A stretch of DNA of 64,000 bases from Nocardia aurantiaca. Lineage in GTDB: Bacteria > Actinomycetota > Actinomycetes > Mycobacteriales > Mycobacteriaceae. Within the stretch, counting starts at the first letter, position 1; every line of letters begins with the position of its first letter. A program made the translations under genes and the position numbers. The DNA lies in NCBI RefSeq assembly GCF_009708175.1, contig NZ_WMBB01000009.1, positions 62,001 through 126,000 of the forward strand, given 5' to 3'. The notes beneath the pieces are model-generated. The model made no database searches. It saw only the letters and a program-made list of their open reading frames with translations, and had not been told where the DNA came from. Shown piece by piece: positions 14,279 through 22,075 of the stretch.

Positions 14279-14746
14279 TCAGCGCCCGGCCACCAGCGCC
14301 ACCACACTGGCGGCACACATCGCGGGCCCGTGGGGGAGCGTCCCGATCGCATCCGCACGTCGCGGGAGTTCGACCTCGCGGCGGCCCACCAGGTTCACTG
14401 CGAGCATGCCGATTCCGGCCGAGGCGGTGAGCATCGGGGCGGCCAGCGCCGCCCACGACCAGGCGTGCGGACCGGCCAGGGCTGTCGCGGCCCCTAGACC
14501 GAAAGCGAGTTTCACATCGCCCGCGCCGAGGGCGTGCGGGCGGCAGAGGTGGACCAGCAGGTAGGGGACGGCGAGCAGCACCGCGCCGGTGATCGCGAAT
14601 GCCGGCTCGCCGACGGCGAATCCGTAGCCGAGAGCCGCCGCGGCACCGGGAAGGGTGAGGGCGTTCGGCAGGCGTCGCCCGTACACGTCGTGGGCGGTCA
14701 GGGCGGCGCACCACACGGTGAAGAGGAGCAGGGGCAGCGGGGTCAT
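14279..14746 (-). CDS. Small A24-family prepilin peptidase
   Basis: This 155-aa protein is a GxGD aspartic protease of the inner membrane that cleaves type IV prepilin-like leaders. The first catalytic Asp is in AHDVYGRRLPNALTLP near residue 20 and the second in GAGDVKL at about 74-77. Hydrophobic segments are spaced as in the TadV/CpaA type. The N-terminal methylase domain of PilD is absent, as is usual for the small forms. The ATG at 14746 (MTPLPLLLF) is the only start that gives a membrane segment at once. No pilin or secretion genes are nearby. Mycobacteria have a similar protein in the same aro region, so this is an inherited neighbourhood rather than a pilus locus. Confidence 0.82.
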   Translation of the reverse strand: MTPLPLLLFTVWCAALTAHDVYGRRLPNALTLPGAAAALGYGFAVGEPAFAITGAVLLAVPYLLVHLCRPHALGAGDVKLAFGLGAATALAGPHAWSWAALAAPMLTASAGIGMLAVNLVGRREVELPRRADAIGTLPHGPAMCAASVVALVAGR

Positions 14747-14896
14747 GGTTCGAGGGTCTCGCGCTGGAGGCAGGCACGGGGCGCGGGTTCGCGAAATGTG
14801 GAGAACTGCTTGGTATGTGAACAGTGGCAGTTCCATAACCGGGCCATGCACGTGTTGCGTGTCGGTGATGCGGCGTGTCGGCGGTAGCTTTGACGC

Positions 14897-16018
14897 ATGT
14901 CTGCTGATCACGATCCGGCCCGGCCCAACTACGCGCTGCGCAGGGCCAACCTGCGCAACCTGCTGGTGGAGAACCGCGTCGACGCCCTGCTGGTCACGGA
15001 CCTGATCAATATCCGGTACCTTACCGGCTTCACCGGCTCGAATGCCGCACTGCTGGTGTACGCCTGGGACTCCAGCGAGGACCGCACCATCATCTGCACC
15101 GACGGCCGCTACATCACCCAGGTCGGGGAACAGGTGCCCGATCTGCGCGCCGAGATCAACCGAGCCAGCGCCCGCCGCGTCATGGAGATCGCGGGCGAGT
15201 GGCAGACCGGCCGGGTCGGTTTCGAGAGCCACGTGGTCACCGTCGAGCAACATCGCAGTCTCTCCGCGCTGGGCACCGGCCTGGAGCTGGTCCCGGTCGC
15301 GGGCCTGATCGAGGAGCTGCGCATGGTGAAGGACGAGTACGAGGTGGGCCGCCTGCGCGCGGCCTGCGAGGCCGCCGACGCCGCCCTGGCCACCCTGCTC
15401 GACCGCGGCGGCCTGCGCCCCGGCCGTACCGAACGTCAGGTGGCCCGGGAGCTGGAGTGGCTCATGTTCGAGCACGGCGCGGACGCCGTCGCCTTCGAGA
15501 CCATTGTGGCCGCGGGCGTGAATTCGGCTGTCCCGCACCACCGTCCGACCGAGGCGGTGCTGGCCACGGGCGATTTCGTGAAGCTCGACTTCGGCGCGGT
15601 GGTCGGCGGCTATCACTCCGATATGACCCGCACCTACGTGCTCGGCAAGCCGACGGATTGGCAGCGGGAGGTCTACGACCTGGTCTATGTCGCGCAACAG
15701 GCCGGGCGTGAGGCGCTGGCCCCGGGTGCGTCGACCAAGGCGGTGGACGCGGCGTCGCGCCGGGTGATCGAGGCGGCCGGTCACGGCGAGTTGTTCGTGC
15801 ACAGTCTCGGACACGGGGTGGGTCTGCAGATTCATGAAGCGCCCGGAATCGCCAAAACGGGCACGGGTACACTGCTGGATGGCGTGGCGGTGACCGTCGA
15901 GCCAGGCGTGTATTTCCCCGGCCGCGGCGGAGTCCGGATCGAGGATACGCTCGTGGTTCGCAAGGGGGGCCCGGAACTGCTCACCCGCACCAGCAAAGAC
16001 CTGACCGTCGTCGACTGA
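14897..16018 (+). CDS. pepQ: Xaa-Pro aminopeptidase/dipeptidase (M24B)
   Basis: A cytoplasmic metallopeptidase of the pita-bread fold that releases residues N-terminal to proline. At 373 aa it has a creatinase-like N-terminal domain ([21 protein letters not shown]) and an M24 catalytic domain. The five metal ligands are visible in order: Asp in KLDFGAV, Asp in HSDMTRTY, His in HSLGHGVG, Glu in VTVEPGVYF and Glu in VRIEDTL. It leads the plus-strand group pepQ-efp-nusB, with efp starting 37 bp after its stop. Its placement before EF-P is fitting, as both deal with proline-rich peptides, though this link is inference; the order is conserved in mycobacteria. Confidence 0.94.
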   Translation: MSADHDPARPNYALRRANLRNLLVENRVDALLVTDLINIRYLTGFTGSNAALLVYAWDSSEDRTIICTDGRYITQVGEQVPDLRAEINRASARRVMEIAGEWQTGRVGFESHVVTVEQHRSLSALGTGLELVPVAGLIEELRMVKDEYEVGRLRAACEAADAALATLLDRGGLRPGRTERQVARELEWLMFEHGADAVAFETIVAAGVNSAVPHHRPTEAVLATGDFVKLDFGAVVGGYHSDMTRTYVLGKPTDWQREVYDLVYVAQQAGREALAPGASTKAVDAASRRVIEAAGHGELFVHSLGHGVGLQIHEAPGIAKTGTGTLLDGVAVTVEPGVYFPGRGGVRIEDTLVVRKGGPELLTRTSKDLTVVD

Positions 16019-16055
16019 CGCGCGGTTGCACCGACTAGTAGGAGATCCGAGGACA

Positions 16056-16619
16056 GTGGCGGACACCAGCGACTTCAAGAACGGCCTCGTGCTGAAGATC
16101 GACAATCAGCTGCAGCAGATCGTCGAGTTCCAGCACGTGAAGCCGGGTAAGGGTCCCGCCTTCGTGCGCACCAAGCTGAAGAACGTGGTCTCGGGCAAGG
16201 TCGTCGACAAGACCTTCAACGCCGGCGTCAAGGTGGAGACCGCGACCGTCGACCGTCGCGACATGACCTACCTCTACCACGACGGTGAGGACTACATCTT
16301 CATGGACGGCGAGACCTACGACCAGGTGCACCTGAGCGAGCAGCTGCTGGGCCGCAACGCGGGGTTCCTGCTGGAGAACATGGCCGTGCAGATCGCCATG
16401 CACGAGGGTGAGGCGCTGTTCGTCGAGCTCCCGGTCGCCATCGACGTCGTCGTCACCCACACCGAGCCGGGCCTGCAGGGCGACCGCTCCTCCGCCGGCA
16501 CCAAGCCCGCCACCGTGGAGACCGGCGCCGAGGTGCAGGTGCCGCTGTTCATCAACCAGGGTGACAAGCTGCGCATCGACACCCGCGACGGCAGCTACAT
16601 CAGTCGCGTCAACAACTGA
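16056..16619 (+). CDS. efp: Translation elongation factor P
   Basis: EF-P rescues ribosomes stalled on polyproline. The 187-aa protein has the KOW-like N-terminal domain with the tip loop [12 protein letters not shown], the Lys being about residue 32, and two OB domains ending in the usual [23 protein letters not shown]. The GTG at 16056 gives the standard start ([12 protein letters not shown]) and has GGAG upstream. A longer in-frame reading from 16026 adds residues without homology. I see no epmA/epmB or earP near it, which fits actinobacteria that use unmodified EF-P. It is followed by nusB after 11 bp. Confidence 0.96.
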   Translation: MADTSDFKNGLVLKIDNQLQQIVEFQHVKPGKGPAFVRTKLKNVVSGKVVDKTFNAGVKVETATVDRRDMTYLYHDGEDYIFMDGETYDQVHLSEQLLGRNAGFLLENMAVQIAMHEGEALFVELPVAIDVVVTHTEPGLQGDRSSAGTKPATVETGAEVQVPLFINQGDKLRIDTRDGSYISRVNN

Positions 16620-16630
16620 CGCGACGGATA

Positions 16631-17146
16631 GTGTCTGCCGTGGCCGATCAATCGGACAAGAAGTCTTTCAAGAAGCTCGGCGCACGGCACAAGGCGCGCC
16701 GGCGCGCGGTGGATCTGCTCTTCGAGGCGGAGGCCCGCGATATCGATCCCGCCGACCTGCTGTCCGAGCGCGTCTCGCTGTCGGTGCGTGAGGAATCGGT
16801 CGCGCCGGTGAGCCCTTACACCCGCGTCCTGGTCGAAGGCGTCGCCGACGACCTGGACCGGGTGGACGGCACCATCGAGTCGTATCTGCAGGACTGGACA
16901 CTGCCGCGGCTGCCCGCCGTGGACCGCGCCATCCTGCGGGTGGCGGTGTGGGAGTTGTTCCACGCCAACGACGTTCCGCCGGTGGTGGCCGTGGACGAGG
17001 CGGTGGAGCTGGCCAAGGAGCTGTCCACCGACGATTCCCCCTCATTCATCAACGGCGTGCTCGGCCAGGTGGTCCAGGTGGCCCCGCAGGTCCGGGCCGC
17101 CGCGGCCGCGACCCGCGCCACCGTCGTCCCCGACGACGACCAGTAG
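16631..17146 (+). CDS. nusB: Transcription antitermination factor NusB
   Basis: NusB binds boxA RNA with NusE and takes part in rRNA antitermination. The 171-aa protein is all-helical with the conserved opening [23 protein letters not shown], then [59 protein letters not shown] at 16640 is an alternative start that would remove three residues. The C-terminal 25 residues are Ala/Arg/Asp-rich and outside the fold. It lies 11 bp after efp and 19 bp before a YCII gene, so the four genes from pepQ on may be one transcript. Confidence 0.95.
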   Translation: MSAVADQSDKKSFKKLGARHKARRRAVDLLFEAEARDIDPADLLSERVSLSVREESVAPVSPYTRVLVEGVADDLDRVDGTIESYLQDWTLPRLPAVDRAILRVAVWELFHANDVPPVVAVDEAVELAKELSTDDSPSFINGVLGQVVQVAPQVRAAAAATRATVVPDDDQ

Positions 17147-17165
17147 TTCGAAGGAGAAGCGCAGG

Positions 17166-17423
17166 GTGCGCAAGTATCTCGTGATGGCAATGCGCACCCC
17201 GCGCTTCGACGATTCCGTCCTCATCCCGCACAAGGAATGGCTGGCGGCCGTGGGCGAGCGCGGACAGCTCGTGGAAACCGGCAAGTTCACCGACGGCAGC
17301 GGCGGCGCGTACGTGATCACCGCCGAAAGCCTTTCCGCCGCACAGGATCTGATCCACACCGACCCGATTCACATCACGGGCGCGTCGGAACTCACCGTCT
17401 ACGAGTGGGAGATCACCGGCTGA
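17166..17423 (+). CDS. YCII-related domain protein
   Basis: An 85-aa single-domain protein of the YciI-like dimeric alpha-beta barrel fold. MRKYLVMAMRTPRF at the start, HKEWLAAVGERGQLVETGKF with the His-containing motif, and HITGASELTVYEWEI support this. Members are often annotated as possible small enzymes or sigma-factor-associated proteins, but no reaction is established for this one. The GTG has AAGGAG upstream at good distance. It closes the pepQ-efp-nusB run; its stop codon is the loop of a hairpin that separates it from the convergent oxidoreductase gene. Confidence 0.82.
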   Translation: MRKYLVMAMRTPRFDDSVLIPHKEWLAAVGERGQLVETGKFTDGSGGAYVITAESLSAAQDLIHTDPIHITGASELTVYEWEITG

Positions 17424-17430
17424 GCCGGTG
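17414..17430. terminator. Compact hairpin whose loop is the YCII stop codon
   Basis: CACCGGC (17414-17420) pairs with GCCGGTG (17424-17430), and the three loop bases are the TGA stop. It sits between two convergent genes only 9 bp apart and could act in both directions. There is no U-tract, so its strength is uncertain. Confidence 0.5.
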
Positions 17431-17432
17431 GC

Positions 17433-18410
17433 TCAGGCGCGACCGGGTCGCAGCACGATCGTGCCCTTGGCGGCCCGCTCGGCCAGCAATTGGTGTGCGT
17501 ACGCGGCCTGTTCGAGCGGCAGTACCCGGTCGACCAGCGGGGTGATCGAGCCGGTCGCGGCCCGCTTCAGCGCGGCCCCGCGCGCCTGGGCGACCCCGGC
17601 CAGCCAGTCCGGTCCGGAGCAGCCGATCAGCGTGAGGCCTCGCATGATCAGGTCCATGGCGCTGACCTGGGCGGGCGCGCCGGACAGAAATCCGTAGCTG
17701 AGCATGCGGCCGCGCAGCGGCGTCATGAGATCCAATAGAGCGAGCGCGGATTCGCCGCCCAGGGAATCGAACACCACGTCCAGCGTTGCGCCGCCGAGTG
17801 TTTCGCGCAGTTGTCGCGGCCATTCGGGATCGAGGTGATCGATGACCACGTCGGCCCCGAATCCGCGTGCCTGCTCGGCCTTTTCGGTTCCGCCGGCGGT
17901 GGCGATGACCCGCGCGGCACCGTACTCCTTGGCCAATTGGGTGAGATATGCGCCGACACCTGTGGCGGCCGCCTCGATCAAAATCGTCTCGGTGCCGGTC
18001 AGTTCCGCGGTCTCCAGCAGGGGAATGGCCACCGACGCGCTCATGCCGACGGCCGCCGCGTCGACCGTGGACAGCCCGTCGGGAATCGGGGTCGCGAGTG
18101 CGGCGGGGACGCTGACCTGTTCGGCGTAGGTGCCGAAGGTATTGCTGCTCACGATGACTCGCTGCCCGAGGAGCGCGGTGTCCACGCCGACACCCACTTC
18201 GGTGATCACGCCCGCCGCCTGCGTCCCGAAGACGATCGGGAATTCCACCGGCATCGGGAACGCACCCGAGCGGAGCATGGTCTCGGGGAAGAGCACCGGA
18301 ATCGCCTCGGCGCGCAGCAGGATCTCGTCGGGGCTCGGCTGCGGCGTGGGCACCTCGCTCGCCACCAGGACGTCGGGTGCGCCGGTACCGGTCAATAGGA
18401 TTGCTTGCAC
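17433..18410 (-). CDS. Medium-chain oxidoreductase (zinc-independent quinone-oxidoreductase type)
   Basis: A 325-aa MDR-superfamily enzyme, probably NADPH-dependent. It has the GroES-like N-terminal half (SPDEILLRAEAIPV, FPIVFGTQAAGVITEVG) and a Rossmann half with AAATGVGAYLTQLAKEYGAARVIAT in place of the usual AAGGVG loop. The Cys/His zinc ligands of alcohol dehydrogenases are not seen, so it groups with quinone oxidoreductases and enoyl reductases. The true start is GTG 18410; the frame upstream runs into the intergenic region. It is divergent from a TetR gene, with two palindromic operators in the 84-bp spacer, so it is very likely the target of that repressor. Confidence 0.85.
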   Translation of the reverse strand: MQAILLTGTGAPDVLVASEVPTPQPSPDEILLRAEAIPVLFPETMLRSGAFPMPVEFPIVFGTQAAGVITEVGVGVDTALLGQRVIVSSNTFGTYAEQVSVPAALATPIPDGLSTVDAAAVGMSASVAIPLLETAELTGTETILIEAAATGVGAYLTQLAKEYGAARVIATAGGTEKAEQARGFGADVVIDHLDPEWPRQLRETLGGATLDVVFDSLGGESALALLDLMTPLRGRMLSYGFLSGAPAQVSAMDLIMRGLTLIGCSGPDWLAGVAQARGAALKRAATGSITPLVDRVLPLEQAAYAHQLLAERAAKGTIVLRPGRA

Positions 18411-18425
18411 GGAAAACCTCACAAG

Positions 18426-18473
18426 TTGACTGTCGGTCAAGTTACGTCTGCGAAGATATTGACCGACGGTCAA
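18426..18473. promoter_or_regulatory. Two TetR operators between oxidoreductase and tetR
   Basis: TTGACTGTCGGTCAA at 18426-18440 and TTGACCGACGGTCAA at 18459-18473. The second is a perfect 7-1-7 inverted repeat; the first differs at one base per arm pair. Their centres are 33 bp apart, about three helical turns. They fill the spacer of a divergent TetR/oxidoreductase pair and are the expected binding sites of the TetR protein. Confidence 0.8.
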
Positions 18474-18494
18474 ATTGTCAATGAAAGTGGTGAT

Positions 18495-19085
18495 ATGGAC
18501 CGGCCCAAGGAACGCGCCGACGCCGCCCGCAACCGGCAGGCGATTCTGGAGGCGACGCGCAAACTCCTCGCCGAGGAGGGGGCGGACGCGGCCACGATGG
18601 AACGGATTGCCGCCGCCGCGGGGGTCGCCAAAGGCACGCTGTTCCACCGCTTCGGCAATCGGGCCGGCCTTCTGTACGAACTCATCGCCGAGGGCGCAGT
18701 CAATCTGAGGGAGGCTGTGACGTCCGGTCCGCCGCCGCTCGGTCCCGGCGCTCCCGCGGGGGAACGCTTGCTGGCCTACTTCGACGCCATGACCCGACTG
18801 GTCGCCGACGACATCGAACTGTCCGTCGCCTATCAGGCCCTTCCGCCGCACCCCCGGCGCGAGGAGTTCCACGCTTTCTGGGCCGCCCACATCGCCGCGC
18901 TACTTCGCGAGGCGCGTCCCGATCTCGATGCCGACGTGGTCGGTGGCCTCCTGCTGGCACCCCTCGGCGGTGAACTGGTGCCCTACCTGGTCCGAGCCGG
19001 TCAGAAGGACCGCCTCCTCGAGGGCGTCCGCCAACTCGTCCGATCCGTTCTCAACCAACCCGCTCGAGCGCCCAGCGCTTCGTGA
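18495..19085 (+). CDS. TetR-family repressor, divergent from oxidoreductase
   Basis: A 196-aa TetR-type regulator. The N-terminal HTH is clear: RNRQAILEATRKLLAEEGADAATMERIAAAAGVAKGTLFHRFGNRAGLL, from about residue 14 to 62 in this reading. The C-terminal ligand domain (GERLLAYFDAMTRLV, HFWAAHIAALL-like helices) is not diagnostic of a ligand. ATG 18495 is chosen because longer in-frame readings run back through both operators. It most probably represses itself and the divergent MDR oxidoreductase through the sites at 18426-18473. The inducer is likely a substrate of that enzyme, such as a quinone or reactive carbonyl; this is inference. Confidence 0.9.
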   Translation: MDRPKERADAARNRQAILEATRKLLAEEGADAATMERIAAAAGVAKGTLFHRFGNRAGLLYELIAEGAVNLREAVTSGPPPLGPGAPAGERLLAYFDAMTRLVADDIELSVAYQALPPHPRREEFHAFWAAHIAALLREARPDLDADVVGGLLLAPLGGELVPYLVRAGQKDRLLEGVRQLVRSVLNQPARAPSAS

Positions 19086-19154
19086 AGGTTCCGGTGACTT
19101 TGTGGCCGGAATCCACCGTGGTGGGATGGATGCCCGCCGAAGCCCGTGTGGTCG

Positions 19155-19784
19155 TCAGGCCTGGCTGAACGACCAGACGGCGGCGGGGCGGCCGGTGGCT
19201 TTGACGCGGACGCGTTCGCCGGTGCGGCCGAGGCCGGGGATGGCGGCAAGGATGCGGTTGAGGTTGCCGGGGTCGGGTCGGGTGCCGTGCAGGGCGGTGG
19301 TGAGGCCCACGGCTCGAGTGGCGGTGAACTGGTCGCCGATCAGCGCCCGCGTGAATGTGAGGTCCTTCCAGAGCATTTCGGCCAGTCGTGTCCGGGCGGC
19401 GGTGATGATCTGGTTGTGGTCGAAGGCCAGAGGCGGGACCGCGTCGAAGGGAACCCAGGTGGCGATATCGCTGTCGTGGTCGCCGACGACGGCCCACATG
19501 GCGATGGACAGGGTCGGCCCGCGCGGGTCGCGGTTGGGTTCGTCGAAGGTGGCGACCTGACCGATGGCGCGGATGGCGTCCTCGGGCACACCGAGTTTGG
19601 TGTGCACCGCGCGGTGGGCGGCCTCGGCGAGGCGTTCGCCGCGGTGGAGCAGCACGCCGGGCAGGGCGAGCTCACCGGCGAACGGCTCCCACTTCCGCGC
19701 GGCGATGCCGAGGGTGGCGGTCGGGTCGTCGGGCCCGGAGCGCAGGGCGATCACATCGATGGATACCGCGGATTGTTGCTCCAC
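19155..19784 (-). CDS. NUDIX-winged-helix regulator (NrtR-like) with degenerate NUDIX box
   Basis: This 209-aa protein joins a NUDIX fold to a C-terminal winged helix, the layout of NrtR, which senses ADP-ribose and represses NAD genes. The NUDIX box reads LPGVLLHRGERL followed by EAAHRAVHTKLG: the RExxEE catalytic core has become RAVHTK, so hydrolysis is unlikely. The C-terminal domain has NLNRILAA, GRTGERV and GRPAAVWSF, matching the wing of NrtR. GTG 19784 starts 10 nt after the stop of the PurA-like gene, so translation is probably coupled. It is the last gene of a four-gene minus-strand unit and the natural candidate for its regulator; a site for it may be the repeat at 23093-23115. Confidence 0.78.
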   Translation of the reverse strand: MEQQSAVSIDVIALRSGPDDPTATLGIAARKWEPFAGELALPGVLLHRGERLAEAAHRAVHTKLGVPEDAIRAIGQVATFDEPNRDPRGPTLSIAMWAVVGDHDSDIATWVPFDAVPPLAFDHNQIITAARTRLAEMLWKDLTFTRALIGDQFTATRAVGLTTALHGTRPDPGNLNRILAAIPGLGRTGERVRVKATGRPAAVWSFSQA

Positions 19785-19794
19785 AAATGGACAA

Positions 19795-21048
19795 TCATGC
19801 CTGAGCCGGGATCCGGATCGTGCGATCGGCTCGGTCCGGGCCGTGCGCGGTGAGCACCACGGGCGCGCCGAGTTCGGTCTCCAGGTAGCGGGGCACGTCG
19901 GCGGGCAGGTCCGCCAGCGCGGGGGTGGCGGCGTCGAGGAGATCGGTGAGCCGCCGCTGGTGATCGAGATCCCGCCAGACCCCGCACTCCAGCCGGTCGA
20001 CATATCCGTCCACGGTGAGATAGCCGGTCGCGCCGCGCAGGCCGCCGACGGCGTCGAGGTGGTTGACGGCCAGCCCGTCGATTCCGCCGCACGCCTCGAC
20101 GGCGTAGCGCAGCAGTACCGGATCGAGGTGTCCGCGTCGGAAAGCGCCCTGATATTCGCCGGTTCCATTGTGCGGCTCCGCGATCGCGAGCGCCGGATCC
20201 TCGGTCGGGAAGGGCCCGGCCCCGTGCCTGGTCATGTACGCGCGGGTCACGCCCAGCACGTAGCCGGGAGCCCCGAGACGCGCCAGCATGGCCCGCGCGT
20301 GCCGGGGTTCGACGGTCGACCACGTGGTGTAGGGGTGGGTGCCGCGCCACTCGTCGAGCAGCACCCCTTGCGCGCCTTCGAAGACGAGCCGGCCCTGGCG
20401 CGCGAAACCGGCGAGCTGTTCGCCCGGAAGCACGGCCACCGCCTCCGCGAACGCGCGGTACGCCTCGACGAGTTCGTCGATCGGGTCATAGCGGTGCCGC
20501 CCGCCCGCGAGCAATGGCGCGTAGTGCTCCTCGAGCGCGATCAGCTTGCGTCGCAGCACCTCCGGCCGTCGGCAGTCGGCGACCCGGGGCGCATCGTGGC
20601 CGAGGGCGTAGCTCGCGGTTTCGCCGATGCCGATGCCGCACGACCCGTGCCGGGCGGTACCCCTCGCATCCTCCCGGCAGCGGTTGGCGGCGCCGTGGAT
20701 CGGCGTGGTGAGCAGGGCCCGCTGGTCCACGGAGAGCAGGGACAGCGGATCGGTGACCCCCAGCGCGGCGAGTTCCCGCGCCTCGGCGGCCAGGGCCAGC
20801 GGCTCCACCAGCATGTGCCGCGACAGCAGGGTCGGCACACCCGAGAGCGTGCCGGACCCGAACTGCCGGAAGGTGTGGTGGCGGCCGTCGGCGATCACGG
20901 TGTGGGCGGCCTGCGCCCCGCCGTTGAACCGCACCACCGCGGCCACGTCCAGACCGGCTCGCGGTGAGCACAGCCAGTCCACGGTCGCGCCCTTGCCGGC
21001 ATCGCCGAAACCCAGGTCCACGACGATCAGGTGACTGTCACCGAACAT
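19795..21048 (-). CDS. Adenylosuccinate synthetase-like protein with altered P-loop
   Basis: A 417-aa full-length member of the PurA family, which joins IMP and aspartate with GTP. The fold is recognisable: FEGAQGVLLDEW plus GTHPYTTWST, RRGHLDPVLLRYAV, and a late LETELGAPV. But the P-loop is GFGDAGKGATVDW instead of WGDEGKGKIVD. The catalytic Asp (about residue 16) and one Lys stay, while the Glu and second Lys are Ala. The guanine-binding TKLD is NHLDAV, and the IMP region is HGSCGIGIGETASY. It is unlikely to be the housekeeping PurA. A different purine, acceptor or signalling role is possible. RBS AGGGA precedes the ATG. It lies between a vWA gene and the NUDIX regulator. Confidence 0.8.
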   Translation of the reverse strand: MFGDSHLIVVDLGFGDAGKGATVDWLCSPRAGLDVAAVVRFNGGAQAAHTVIADGRHHTFRQFGSGTLSGVPTLLSRHMLVEPLALAAEARELAALGVTDPLSLLSVDQRALLTTPIHGAANRCREDARGTARHGSCGIGIGETASYALGHDAPRVADCRRPEVLRRKLIALEEHYAPLLAGGRHRYDPIDELVEAYRAFAEAVAVLPGEQLAGFARQGRLVFEGAQGVLLDEWRGTHPYTTWSTVEPRHARAMLARLGAPGYVLGVTRAYMTRHGAGPFPTEDPALAIAEPHNGTGEYQGAFRRGHLDPVLLRYAVEACGGIDGLAVNHLDAVGGLRGATGYLTVDGYVDRLECGVWRDLDHQRRLTDLLDAATPALADLPADVPRYLETELGAPVVLTAHGPDRADRTIRIPAQA

Positions 21049-21085
21049 GAGGTGTCCCTTCGTCTTCGGTTTCCCGTGCGGCGCG

Positions 21086-22075
21086 TCAGAGATCGACGTC
21101 GTCGGTTCCGGTGGCGGCGGGAAGCGCGCCCACGCTGCGGCCGCGCCGGGCGCCGGCCATCGGAGCGAGGGCCTTGCTCACCGCGTCGGCCTCACTGGTG
21201 GAGCCGATATCGCGCAGATCGGCCAGCCCGGCCCCGAGATCGATGCGGTCCTCTGCGATGCCGATGGTCAGGGCGATGAGCTCGCACACCGCGGCCGGAT
21301 CGTCGAGCCGCAAGAACCGCTCGCCCAGCAGTTCCTGCCAGTGCTCGGCGATCTCCGGATCCCGGTAGTAGCTGGACTGATTGGGCAGGATGTAGTGCAC
21401 GTGCCAGCGGTCGGCCAGCTCCCGGTAGACGGAGTTCACGGTGATGTCCCGGTCGACCTCGTCGCCGATGACGGCGCGAATGTGACGGGCGGCCAGCCGC
21501 TTCTTGTTCAACTCGTCGCCGACGATGAACAGGTAGCCCTTGCGTCCCCGCTTGTCCCACGCATCGGTGACGGTGTGCCTGGCGATGAAATACGCTGCCA
21601 GCTCGTAACTTTCGGACTTCTGCCCGCCACCGCCGCCCTCCAACAGGATGAGCCGCAGCTGTTCGTCCATCCGGTTGTCGGATTCGAACTGCCCGACCTG
21701 CAGTGGCACCCGGTCGCTGTCGGCGTCGCCGATCGCCCCGAACAGGATCTGCGGATCCTCGGCATAGCCCTTGCGCTGCAGCAGTCCGTGCAGTCTGGCC
21801 AGCTTCTCCTGCATGATGCGCGGCACGCTGCCCATGGATCCTGTCACGTCGAACAGCACCGCGATCGGGAGCGAATTCCCGTGGTCGTCGGAGTCTCGCG
21901 ACTCGCGCACGGTCACCCCGAACGGATCCAGGGTGGAATGCGCCTTCCACTGATCCCACGGCACCGACCGCATATCCGCGGTGTAGCCGAAGTCGTCGAG
22001 GCCCTTGGCGGCGCGGAAGGTCCGCGCCGCGTCATAGGCCGTGTCATCCCAGCGTCCGTAACCCATTGCTGTCAC
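21086..22075 (-). CDS. von Willebrand factor A domain protein
   Basis: A 329-aa cytoplasmic protein with a vWA domain from about residue 68 to 270. The MIDAS is intact: DVTGSMG at about 76-82 (DxTxS variant of DxSxS), with a later acidic GDE in LFIVGDELNKKR as probable third ligand. VWA proteins of this kind bind partner proteins through a metal ion and often sit next to AAA+ ATPases, kinases or chaperones in regulatory or conflict systems. No TM segment or signal peptide is seen. Its ATG overlaps the stop of the J-domain pseudokinase gene by 4 bp, which implies co-expression in fixed ratio. The role within the cluster is unknown. Confidence 0.82.
   Translation of the reverse strand: MTAMGYGRWDDTAYDAARTFRAAKGLDDFGYTADMRSVPWDQWKAHSTLDPFGVTVRESRDSDDHGNSLPIAVLFDVTGSMGSVPRIMQEKLARLHGLLQRKGYAEDPQILFGAIGDADSDRVPLQVGQFESDNRMDEQLRLILLEGGGGGQKSESYELAAYFIARHTVTDAWDKRGRKGYLFIVGDELNKKRLAARHIRAVIGDEVDRDITVNSVYRELADRWHVHYILPNQSSYYRDPEIAEHWQELLGERFLRLDDPAAVCELIALTIGIAEDRIDLGAGLADLRDIGSTSEADAVSKALAPMAGARRGRSVGALPAATGTDDVDL

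Noticed and set aside
14747-16105. Long minus-strand extension of the prepilin peptidase gene
   Set aside because: It is antisense to pepQ and lacks any membrane segment; the real protein starts at ATG 14746.
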